Shown piece after piece: positions 1 to 8,706 of a stretch of DNA of 25,541 nucleotides. How positions within the stretch are numbered: position 1 is the first letter of the stretch; each line of letters starts with the position of its first letter. The stretch is from Chromera velia (taxonomy: Eukaryota; Sar; Chromeraceae): contig JAHBMJ010005940.1 of NCBI GenBank assembly GCA_018398765.1, positions 8,378-33,918 of the forward strand. Direction: 5' to 3'. The translations under genes and the position numbers were made by a program. The notes beneath the pieces are model-generated. The model saw nothing but the letters and a program-made list of their open reading frames with translations, searched no databases and was not told the origin of the DNA.

Positions 1-2
1 GG

Positions 3-764
3 GGGGGGGGGTCGTTGGGTGAAGGGGAGACGTACGGGAGGTTAGGGATGGAAGCGTTGATGAATGGAGTGATTGAGAGTGAGAGAGGCCTGCCTGAGCT
101 TAGAGAAGTGGATTTTTCGTACACGCGGGCAGGGGAAGGGGCGACAGCTTTGGGCCGTGGGCTGATGTCAGGGAAGTTGGGGGGTCTGACCCGCATTGAC
201 TTGTCTTGTGCGTCTTTGAGAGATGAGGGTGTGGAGGGACTTGGGGAAGCCATCAGAGCGGGGGCTCTGGAGTTGAAACTAGGGCCAAGACTGGAGGGGC
301 ATGTGAACAGCGAGGGGTGGCAGGGGTTTTTGCAGTCAATTATAGACAGTGAGAGAGGGCTTCCGAGACTTCGTTATCTGGAACTCGACGAAGGTTGGCA
401 TTCACGTGGGGGGCTTGGGGGTTCCATTGGGAGGGTGTTGGGGTCAGGGAAGGTGCCGTCTCTCCAGTCTCTGTGTCCTCAATCGTATGTGCTTGATGAA
501 GAACCTGAGGGTTTGTTGGCATTGAGTGAGGCAATTCGAGTGGGGAGATTCCCTCCTCGATTTGATGCATGGCCCGGCCTCAGCTTCCGTCTGGCGTACA
601 GAAGACAGGAGGTGGAGAGAGTGAACCTCGACTGCTTGCTGTTTGCCATTGCAGAGAGTGAGAAGGGACTCCCTAGTTGTGTAAGAGAACTAGATCTGAG
701 GGGGGGGCGAGTGGGAGAGGGGGCTTTAGTGGCACTCAGGGAGGCAGCATCTGGTAGTTCCTCT

Positions 765-796
<32 letters not shown>

Positions 797-1160
797 TTCC
801 TCCTGTTCCTCCTCACCGGGTGGTTCGAAAAAGCTTTCTCATTTGAGATGCCTCAATCTGTTTGAGTGTGGCATTGACGATCTGAGGCTGGGGAGGCTGG
901 GTGAGATCTTCTGTGCAGATAGATGTCCACAGCTCGAGGAACTTTCTCTTGAGTTGAATGAAATCACTGCAGAGGGGTTCTCGGCCTTCGTTGACGTTCT
1001 CTCCCCGGACTCCCTTCCGAAGCTCCGGGTGTTAAAGTTGAGCGGCCAGCGGGGACTGGAGGAGCGAGAGCACTCAAAGGCTTTTTGGGCCTCTGTCAAA
1101 GCTCTGCAGAAGAGGGCGCGCTCAAACGGAAAGCTCCCATGTTGGCCCAGTATTAAATAA
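3..1160 (+). CDS. Leucine-rich-repeat protein, 5' partial
   Basis: The reading frame is open from the left edge to a TAA at 1158-1160, giving about 385 residues. There is no convincing start: the first in-frame start-like codon is TTG at 15, and the frame runs open upstream of it, so the true N terminus lies outside the window. The protein consists of irregular leucine-rich repeats of the ribonuclease-inhibitor-like kind. Recognisable strands include GLPELREVDF, LTRIDLS, GLPRLRYLELD, VRELDLRG, LRCLNLFECGIDD, LEELSLELNEITAEG and LPKLRVLKLSG, each usually followed by a helix rich in Gly, Glu and Ala. A serine run (756-815) interrupts the repeats. There is no signal peptide or membrane segment in the visible part. 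By family knowledge such LRR proteins bind other proteins; the partner is unknown. The style matches large LRR families in chromerid algae (inference from memory). No intron is needed in the visible part. Confidence 0.82.
756..815 (+). repeat. TCY codon repeat encoding poly-serine
   Basis: Sixteen consecutive Ser codons, almost all TCC or TCT, are followed by one Cys codon (TGT, 804-806) and three more Ser codons. The run sits between two leucine-rich repeats, just before PGGSKKLSHL. It is a pyrimidine microsatellite inside a coding region and probably forms a flexible linker. Confidence 0.9.
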
Positions 1161-1713
1161 TGTTGACAGGATAAAGAGGATCTCCATGGAGACTAATCTA
1201 GAGACTAATATAGATAAAGGCTGCAATGTTGGTGCATGAATGTGTATGACCGTCTCCCCAATCAGTGGAGAGTAACAGTTAAGGTAAAATTTTACTCTGA
1301 GTCTAAGCTTTACCCCTATAGTCAATAGTACTCAGACTGTAGTCTTTCTCAGCTTACTCTCTCTAATAGACTATATTGCACCATCCTATCCAAAGTGGTT
1401 AAAGTATGGCAAAGTAAGACAAGTCCACCCCTAAAAAAGGTCAATATTAGGATCGAAACTAGGACTAATTAAAGCTAAAAAGTGGTGGAACTTAAGTTTG
1501 TTAGTAGGCTTCTTATGAAGTTTAATTAATCTTTATTGAAACCTAGATAGAAAATGATAGAAACCTAGTAGATAGAAACTCTTTAGTAATTCAAACTCTT
1601 AGAGAAACTCCTACTAGTATATAAGCTTTCATTCAAAACATATTATTTACTATAGATTATTTACTGTTACCATATACTCTAAGGATTGGATAATTTTGCA
1701 TTTCGATAAAAGT
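1161..1713. other. AT-rich intergenic spacer, no gene seen
   Basis: This stretch has no sustained open frame and is clearly more AT-rich than the LRR gene to its left. Short words such as TAGAAACCTAG and AACTCTTAG recur, but no ordered repeat stands out. It would contain the 3' UTR of the LRR gene; no clear polyadenylation signal was identified. Confidence 0.6.
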
Positions 1714-2053
1714 ATGTTCTGTACTACTCCGATGCGATTCGTTCAGAGTAATAACAGAATTCTATAAGGTATAATCAGTTGTTCTAGAGTTGTTTGTACT
1801 TATGCAGAGAACGGATTTAAGGGTCCACTTCAGTGTTTTTGCAGGTTCTGGAAGGTTCTCGATTTCTGGGGGTCTTGACTGAGGGTCCGAAATCGATCTG
1901 AAGTCGGATGGATTTCTCTGATCCCCCTGGAAGACTTGGATGTTTTAAGTCTTTCGGTAGTCTTCCAGTCCATGCGACAGGCCGTCATTCAAATCTTTCA
2001 CTCATTCAAGTCTTTCGCTAGTTTTTTATTTCGAAGTCTTTCATTGGAAAAGG

Positions 2054-2125
2054 CAAGATGCCTGGTCTTGAACCAGAGACCTTCAGTATGCTAGGCAGTT
2101 GCTCTACTAACTAGGCTGGTAGTTG
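2054..2125 (-). pseudogene. tRNA-Ala(AGC)-like element, unit 1
   Basis: Read on the minus strand, these 72 nt fit the tRNA layout exactly: 7-nt acceptor side, CA, D arm, anticodon arm with loop CTAGCAT (AGC at positions 34-36), 5-nt variable loop, T arm with loop TTCAAGA, and a 7-nt 3' side. Box B reads GGTTCAAGACC, a full match to GGTTCRANNCC. The T stem pairs fully (one G-T). The D and anticodon stems are partly broken, and the acceptor stem has few pairs, so it cannot be a normal tRNA. A run of four T lies just after the 3' side on the minus strand, as expected for a Pol III stop. Confidence 0.7.
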
Positions 2126-2630
2126 GTTTCTTTAAAGGTATATATTCTATCCTGAGTGTTCTTTTATTTTTTCTCTAGGTTTTTCTATTGTCTTCTTTTT
2201 CTATTTTCAGTTTGGCGTTCCACTAAGACATAACATGTGCCCCCTTTCAAGTTTGGGGTTCCACGCCCAAAGATATAACATGAACACAACGTGTTCTATA
2301 CTACTCCGACGCGATTCGTTCAGAGTAATAACAGGATTCTATAAGGTATAGTCAGTTGTCCTAGAATTGTTTGTACTTACGTAGAGAACGGATTTAAGGG
2401 TCCACTTCAGTGTTTTTGCAGGTTCTAGAAGGTTCTCGATTTCTGGGGGTCTTGACTGAGGGTCCGAAATCGATCTGAGGTCGGATGGATTTCTCTGATC
2501 CCCTTGGAAGACTTGGATGTTTTAAGTCTTTCGGTAGTCTTCCAGTCTATGCGACAGGCCGTCATTCAAGTCTTTCACTCATTCAAATCTTTCACTAGTC
2601 TTTCACTTCGAGGTCTTTCATTGGAAAAGG

Positions 2631-2702
2631 CAGGATGCCTGGTCTTAAACCAGAGACCTTCAGCATGCTAGGCAGTTGCTCTACTAACTAGGCTGGTAGT
2701 TG
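2631..2702 (-). pseudogene. tRNA-Ala(AGC)-like element, unit 2
   Basis: Same 72-nt tRNA layout on the minus strand with AGC in the anticodon position and a downstream TTTT. Box B is weakened to GGTTTAAGACC. The acceptor stem pairs only at its two outermost positions. Confidence 0.68.
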
Positions 2703-3207
2703 GTTTCTTTAAAGGCATATATTCTATCCTGAGTGTTCTTTTATTTTTTCTCTAAGTTTTTCTATTGTTTTCTTTTTTTATTTTCAGTTTGGGGTTTTAC
2801 TAAGACATAACATGTGCCCCCTTTCAAGTTTGGGGTTCCACGCCCAAAGATATAACATGAACACAACGTGTTCTATACTACTCCAACGCGATTTGTTCAG
2901 AGTAATAACAGAATTCTATAAGGTATAATCAGTTGTCCTAGAGTTGTTTGTACTTACGCAGAGAACGGATTTAAGGGTCCACTTCAGTGTTTTTGCAGGT
3001 TCTGGAAGGTTCTCGATTTCTGGAGGTCTTGACTGAGGGTCCGAAATCGATCTGAGGTCAGATGGATTTCTCTGATCCCCCTGAAAGACTTGGATGTTTT
3101 AAGTCTTTTGGTAGTCTTCCAGTCCATGCGACAGGCCGTCATTCAAATCTTTCACTCATTCAAGTTTTTCGCTAGTCTTTTACTTCGAAGTCTTTCATTG
3201 GAAAAGG

Positions 3208-3279
3208 CAGGATACCTGGTCTTGAACTAGAGACCTTCAGCATGCTAAGCAGTTGCTCTACTAACTAGGCTGGTAGTTG
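3208..3279 (-). pseudogene. tRNA-Ala(AGC)-like element, unit 3
   Basis: Same layout. The anticodon loop here is TTAGCAT, the usual form in eukaryotic tRNA-Ala(AGC). Box B is AGTTCAAGACC, one base off the consensus, which also breaks one T-stem pair. TTTT follows downstream on the minus strand. Confidence 0.68.
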
Positions 3280-3784
3280 GTTTCTTTAAAGGCATATATT
3301 CTATTCTGAGTGTTCTTTTATTTTTTTTCTAGGTTTTTCTATTGTTTTCTTTTTTTATTTTCAGTTTGGGGTTTTACTAAGACATAACATGTGCCCCCTT
3401 TCAAGTTTGGGGTTCCACGCCCAAAGATATAACATGAACACAACGTGTTCTATACTACTCCGACGCGATTCGTTCAGAGTAATAACAGAATTCTATAAGG
3501 TATAATCACTTGTCCTAGAGTTGTTTGTACTTACGCAGAGAACGGATTTAAGGGTCCACTTCAGTGTTTTTGCAGGTTCTGGAAGGTTCTCGATTTCTGG
3601 GGGTCTTGACTGAGGGTCCGAAATCGATCTGAGGTCAGATGGATTTCTCCGATCCCCCTGGAAGACTTGGATGTTTTAAGTCTTTCGGTAGTCTTCCAGT
3701 CCATGCGACAGGCCGTCATTCAAGTCTTTCACTCATTCAAGTCTTTCGCTAGTCTTTCACTTCAAAGTCTTTCATTAGAAAAAG

Positions 3785-3856
3785 CAGGATGCCTGGTCTT
3801 GAACCAGAGACCTTCAGCATGCTAGGCAATTGCTCTACTAACTAGGCTGGTAGTTG
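3785..3856 (-). pseudogene. tRNA-Ala(AGC)-like element, unit 4
   Basis: Same layout with full box B GGTTCAAGACC and AGC anticodon. The downstream T-run is five T rather than four. The anticodon stem reads ATTGC on its 5' side. Confidence 0.68.
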
Positions 3857-4115
3857 GTTTTTTTAAAGGCATATATTCTATCCTGAGTGTTCTTTTGTTT
3901 TTTCTCTAAGTTTTTCTATTGTTTTCTTTTTCTATTTTCAGTTTGGCGTTCCACTAAGACATAACATATGCCCCCTTTCAAGTTTGGGATTCCACGCCCA
4001 AAGATATAATATGAACACAACGTGTTCTATACTACTCCGACGCGATTTGTTCAGAGTAATAACAGAATTCTATAAGGTATAATCAGTTGTCCTAGAGTTG
4101 TTTGTACTTATGCAG

Positions 4116-4391
4116 AGAACGGATTTAAGGGTCCACTTCAGTGTTTTTGCAAGTTCTAGAAGGTTCTCAATTTCTGGGGGTCTTGACTGAGGGTCCGGGA
4201 TCGATCTGAGGTCAGATAGATTTCTCTGATCCCCCTGGAAAACTTGGATGTTTAGAACGGATTTAAGGGTCCACTTCAGTGTTGTTGCAGGTTCTAGAAG
4301 GTTCTCGATTTCTGGGGGTCTTGACTGAGGGTCCGAGATCGATCTGAGGTCAAATGGATTTCTCTGATCCCCCTGGAAGACTTGGATGTTT
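4116..4391. repeat. 138-bp direct duplication inside array unit 5
   Basis: The block starting AGAACGGATTTAAGGG at 4116 restarts at 4254 and runs on to about 4391. The junction reads GGATGTTTAGAACGG. The two copies differ at scattered bases (for example GTTTTTGC against GTTGTTGC). This accounts exactly for the 715-bp spacing of unit 5. Confidence 0.9.
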
Positions 4392-4499
4392 TAAGTCTTT
4401 CGGTAGTCTTCCAGTCCATGCGACAGGCCGTCATTTAAGTCTTTCACTCATTCAAGTCTTTCGCTAGTCTTTCACTTCGAAGTCTTTCATTGGAAAAGG

Positions 4500-4571
4500 C
4501 AGGATACCTGGTCTTAAACCAGAGACCTTCAGCATGCTAGGCAGTTGCTCTACTAACTAGGCTGGTAGTTA
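4500..4571 (-). pseudogene. tRNA-Ala(AGC)-like element, unit 5
   Basis: Same layout, AGC anticodon, TTTT downstream. Box B is GGTTTAAGACC, the variant also seen in unit 2. Confidence 0.68.
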
Positions 4572-5077
4572 GTTTTTTTAAAGGCATATATTCTATCTTG
4601 GGTGTTCTTTTGTTTTTTCTCTAAGTTTTTCTATTGTTTTCTTTTTTTATTTTCAGTTTGGGGTTCCACTAAGACATAACATATGCCCCCTTTCAAGTTT
4701 GGGGTTCCACGCCCAAAGATATAACATGAACACAACGTGTTCTATACTACTCCGACGCGATTTGTTCAGAGTAATAATAAAATTCTATAAGGTATAATCA
4801 GTTGTCCTAGAGTTGTTTGTACTTACGCAGAGAACGGATTTAAGGGTCCACTTCAGTGTTTTTGCAGGTTCTGGAAGGTTCTCGATTTCTGGGGGTCTTG
4901 ACTGAGGGTCCGAAATCGATCTGAGGTCAGATGGATTTCTCTGATCCCCCTGAAAGACTTGGATGTTTTTAAGTCTTTCGGTAGTCTTCTAGTCCATGCG
5001 ACAGGCCGTCATTCAAATCTTTCACTCATTCAAGTTTTTTGCTAGTTTTTCACTTCGAAGTCTTTCATTAGAAAAGG

Positions 5078-5149
5078 CAGGATGCCTGGTCTTGAACTAG
5101 AGACCTTTAGCATGCTAGGCAGTTACTCTACTAACTAGGCTAGTAGTTG
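5078..5149 (-). pseudogene. tRNA-Ala(AGC)-like element, unit 6
   Basis: Same layout, AGC anticodon, TTTT downstream. Box B is AGTTCAAGACC, the variant also seen in unit 3. The D arm carries an extra change (GAGTAAC where other units have GAGCAAC). Confidence 0.67.
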
Positions 5150-5654
5150 GTTTCTTTAAAGGCATATATTCTATCCTGAGTGTTCTTTTGTTTTTTCTCT
5201 AGGTTTTTCTATTGTTTTCTTTTTTTATTTTCAGTTTGGGGTTTTACTAAGACATAACATGTGCCCCCTTTCAAGTTTGGGGTTCCACGCCCAAAGATAT
5301 AACATGAACACAACGTGTTCTATACTACTCCGACGCGATTCGTTCAGAGTAATAACAAAATTCTATAAGGTATAATCAGTTGTCCTAGAGTTGTTTGTAC
5401 TTACGCAGAGAATGGATTTAAGGGTCCACTTCAGTGTTTTTGCAGGTTCTGGAAGGTTCTCGATTTCTGGGGGTCTTGACTGAGGGTCCGAAATCGATCT
5501 GAGGTCAGATGGATTTCTCCGATCCCCCTGGAAGACTTGGATGTTTTAAGTCTTTCAGTAGTCTTCCAGTCCATGCGACAGGCCGTCATTCAAGTCTTTC
5601 ACTCATTCAAGTCTTTCGCTAGTCTTTCACTTCGAAGTCTTTCATTGGAAAAGG

Positions 5655-5726
5655 CAGGATACCTAGTCTCGAACCAGAGACCTTCAGCATGCTAGGCAAT
5701 TGCTCTACTAACTAGGCTGGTAGTTG
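5655..5726 (-). pseudogene. tRNA-Ala(AGC)-like element, unit 7
   Basis: Same layout, AGC anticodon, TTTT downstream. The T loop reads TTCGAGA, with the canonical CG of a tRNA T loop, although the 3' end of box B is changed to ACT. Confidence 0.68.
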
Positions 5727-6231
5727 GTTTCTTTGAAGGCATATATTCTATCCTGAGTGTTCTTTTGTTTTTTCTCTAGGTTTTTCTATTGTTTTCTTTT
5801 TTTATTTTCAGTTTGGGGTTTTACTAAGACATAACATGTGCCCCCTTTCAAGTTTGGGGTTCCACGCCCAAAGATATAACATGAACACAACGTGTTCTAT
5901 ACTACTCCGACGCGATTCGTTCAGAGTAATAACAGAATTCTATAAGGTATAATCAGTTGTCCTAGAGTTGTTTGTACTTATGCAGAGAACGGATTTAAGG
6001 GTCCACTTCAGTGTTTTTGCAGGTTCTAGAAGGTTCTCGATTTCTGGGGGTCTTGACTGAGGGTCCGAAATCGATCTGAGGTCGGATAGATTTCTCTGAT
6101 CCCCTTGGAAGACTTGGATGTTTTAAGTCTTTCGGCAGTCTTCCAGTCTATGCGACAGGCCGTCATTCAAGTCTTTCACTCATTCAAATCTTTCACTAGT
6201 CTTTCACTTCGAGGTCTTTCATTGGAAAAGG

Positions 6232-6303
6232 CAGGATGCCTGGTCTTGAACCAGAGACCTTCAGCATGCTAGGCAATTGCTCTACTAACTAGGTTGGTAG
6301 TTG
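6232..6303 (-). pseudogene. tRNA-Ala(AGC)-like element, unit 8
   Basis: Same layout with full box B GGTTCAAGACC, AGC anticodon and TTTT downstream. The D arm starts CAACCT rather than CAGCCT. This is the last, right-truncated unit of the array. Confidence 0.68.
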
Positions 6304-6413
6304 GTTTCTTTAAAGGCATATATTCTATCCTGAGTGTTCTTTTGTTTTTTCTCTAGGTTTTTCTATTGTCTTCTTTTTCTATTTTCAGTTTGGGGTTCCA
6401 CTAAGACATAACA

Positions 6414-7968
6414 AGTAGAGCCTATATACACTGTAGAGGTTCACTCTAATTAACTTAGTAGAGCTTAGTCTTACTCCGAGTCCATCTTAACCAAGGAATT
6501 TAGAGTAACTTCGATCGGTAAAGCTAGCGGTAAAGCTAAAAACAAGATTTTTTATCATAGTTTTAGAAGACTTCTACCGTTTAAAGTTTAATATTAATAT
6601 AATTTTTAAAAATATATTTTTTTCAATTTTTAATTTATTTTCATGACTGAAGTTCAAGTCCTAGAATGTGCTGTTTGAACCCGAAAGCGTCACTTCTAAG
6701 CCTTCGGGCCATCGCCGGCAAACCCATGCTTTTAATACTTGAAGTCTTTTTTACAACCTTTTTGCGAGAGTTTTTATTTAGACCTCGATCGAACCACGCT
6801 CGCATCAATCATGTCAGTTGTCAAAAAAAGATGAGGAATGTTCAAAAAATTACAAAAGTGGCACACCATCTCATATTTCGTTGGCCAGTCCCCTCACAAT
6901 CGCTCTATCGCTCCTCTATCCTTCCCGCCCGTATCGAACTATTTTGATCTCTCGATCACTCGTCATGTTAGGATCTTCTCCACGGTCAGGGCCAGGTCTA
7001 TGCGATCTTCTGTGTACGAATCTTGACCGAGCTAACCAATTGAGAACGCATCTTCAGTCCGATCGATCGTGCAGTCTCATGGGAGTGTTTTTGTGGCGCT
7101 GTGCGCGACTGCATGTCACTCCTCTCCCTCTCCTTACGCCCGCAGTCTTCGAGTCTTCCTATTTCCGTCCAGACGCGTGTACGCACGTACGGAACTGGAA
7201 TTCAGTCAAGACGGCGCAGAACCACAGGCAAATAGGCAGAATAGAAGTGCGTCTCCGGTCTCATCGACTAATCGGACGGATACGGCATGAGAGAGAGGGA
7301 AAGACGATTGCATGCATTACTCAGTGCTGTCACAAAACAAGACAGAGGGAAGGCAGTAAGATAGGAAGAAAAGACAGACAGAAGGCCGAAGACAGCATCG
7401 AAAGAAAAGAAAAAATCTGTGAGGAAGAATGAAGGGGGAAAAAATATGCGTGTTCCCACCGCAGCCTGATGACACTCAGACTCGGCACGGATACACATAC
7501 ACCTCTCCTCCCAACCAAACGAAACCAGACCAAACGATTTGTTTTTTTCGTTAAAAAAGATGAGGGCGCTTCCTTTGCTTTTGCTGCAGTCTGACTCTTT
7601 TACTTTCTTACTTGGAGCCCAGTGCCCTTTCTTCTCCGCATCGAGACCGAGGACGAAAGGAGGGAGGAACACGAGAGAGAACAGACGGACTTCGTTCGAG
7701 TCCCAGTTGTTGGTGAAACGACGTCAGTCGCAGTCTACCGTTCTGTCCAATCCACTTGATAGACTTGCAGGAAACTGAGTCACTCAGTCAGTCAGTGAAT
7801 GAATGAAAAGGATGGATGGGATGGGTGAGTGGACAAAATAAGGCAAAACGCAGACAGCGCGTGAAGTTTAGACAGACGAAGAGACAGAAAAAAACATACA
7901 TGCAGACAGACAGAAAGGCAGACTGAAAGGAGGGAAGGAAAAGGAAAAGAAAGAAAATAAGCAAGACC
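6414..7968. other. Non-coding stretch right of the satellite
   Basis: The first 250 bases are AT-rich and resemble the left flank of the array in texture (TTACTCCGAGTC here, TTACTCTGAGTC near 1292). The rest is mixed sequence of moderate GC that becomes purine-rich, with GACAGACA words near 7890-7915. Open frames of up to about 200 codons exist, but none has a recognisable domain, splice structure or coding-like composition. Confidence 0.5.
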
Positions 7969-8147
7969 GAAAAAAAAGAAAGAAAGAAAGAAAGGAAGAA
8001 AGAAAGAAAGAAAGAAAGAAAGGAAAGAAAAGAAAGAAAGAAAGAAAGAAAGAAAGAAAAGAAAGAAAGAAAGAAAGAAAGAAAAGAAAAGAAAAGAAAG
8101 AAAGAAAAAAAGAAAGAAAGAAAGAAAGAAAGAAAGAAGGAAAAGGA
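7969..8147. repeat. AAAG microsatellite, unbroken 179-nt purine run
   Basis: The plus strand contains only A and G for 179 bases, mostly AAAG repeats with AAAAG and GGAAG variants. Such homopurine tracts can form triplex structures and are prone to length change. Confidence 0.95.
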
Positions 8148-8380
8148 CAAAAGATCAGGACACACAAGACACCATATGGCGTGCATGCATAGATGGCGTG
8201 AATGAAGTTGCCGGCCGACCCGATCGATCGAAGAGAAAAAAAAACCGCCAAGCCAGGCAGGCCACCTCCGTGCAACCAAAACAAAACAAAACAACCACCG
8301 TCAGATGGGAATGCACGACAGCATGCCGCCAACACCCGCACGCAGTCTTTTTGGCAGGCAGATACCACCACAATCCGTGT

Positions 8381-8409
8381 GTCAGTCAGTCAGTCGGTCA
8401 GTCAGTCAG
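8381..8409. repeat. GTCA microsatellite
   Basis: About seven GTCA units with one GTCG interruption. Confidence 0.9.
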
Positions 8410-8636
8410 AACTCCTGAGCCAATCTGTCAATCTTGCCGATGCGCTAGTTCTCTCTGTTTCTTCCCGCCTCTCTTCCGGGGAGACTCACACCGCATAAAC
8501 AGCGGTAGTGAGTGCAAGGCTGGTAGGCGGCATCAATTGGAGCTTGTGTTTGAGCCAACCCCACAGGCATCGATCGATTGAATGACGGAATAAACTTGGC
8601 AGTGAGTGCCGGTGTTGTTTCTTTCAGTCTCCCTCA

Positions 8637-8706
8637 GTGTGTGTGTGTGTGTGTGGTGTGGTGTGTCTGCCTCTGGCTGTCCGGTGTGTCTGCCTCTGGC
8701 TGTCCG
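8637..8706. repeat. GT run followed by a 23-bp tandem duplication
   Basis: A GT run (8637-8660, slightly interrupted) leads into two exact copies of a 23-bp unit, 8661-8683 and 8684-8706, each beginning GTGTGTCTGCC. Confidence 0.9.

Larger units (their letters stand above)
1714..6413. repeat. Tandem array of eight ~577-bp units, each with a tRNA-Ala-like sequence
   Basis: Units begin at 1714, 2291, 2868, 3445, 4022, 4737, 5315 and 5892, anchored on the words TGTTCTATACTACTCC and GTTCAGAGTAATAA. Spacing is 577, 577, 577, 577, 715, 578 and 577 bp. The fifth unit is longer because of a 138-bp internal duplication, and the last is cut short at 6413 (about 522 bp). Each unit contains, left to right on the plus strand: a block with a 10-bp inverted repeat, several AGTCTTTC sub-repeats, the reverse complement of a tRNA-like sequence, a T-rich tract ending in TTTTCAG, and two partial copies of a TTTGGGGTTCCAC...ATAACAT motif. 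No long open frame runs through the array. It is best described as a satellite or tandem SINE-like family of unknown role. Confidence 0.95.

Noticed and set aside
15-17. TTG at 15 as the start of the LRR gene
   Set aside because: TTG is not a usual eukaryotic start, and the frame stays open to the window edge.
3366-3380. Telomere-like TTTGGGGTTTT
   Set aside because: It occurs once per satellite unit as a variant of TTTGGGGTTCC and is not tandemly repeated.
1714-6413. Eight functional tRNA-Ala genes
   Set aside because: The acceptor stem pairs at only about two of seven positions and the D and anticodon stems have mismatches in all units.
7788-8371. Minus-strand frames of about 168 codons rich in Phe, Ser and Leu
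   Set aside because: They are the translation of the AAAG array; repeats of FLSF are a by-product.
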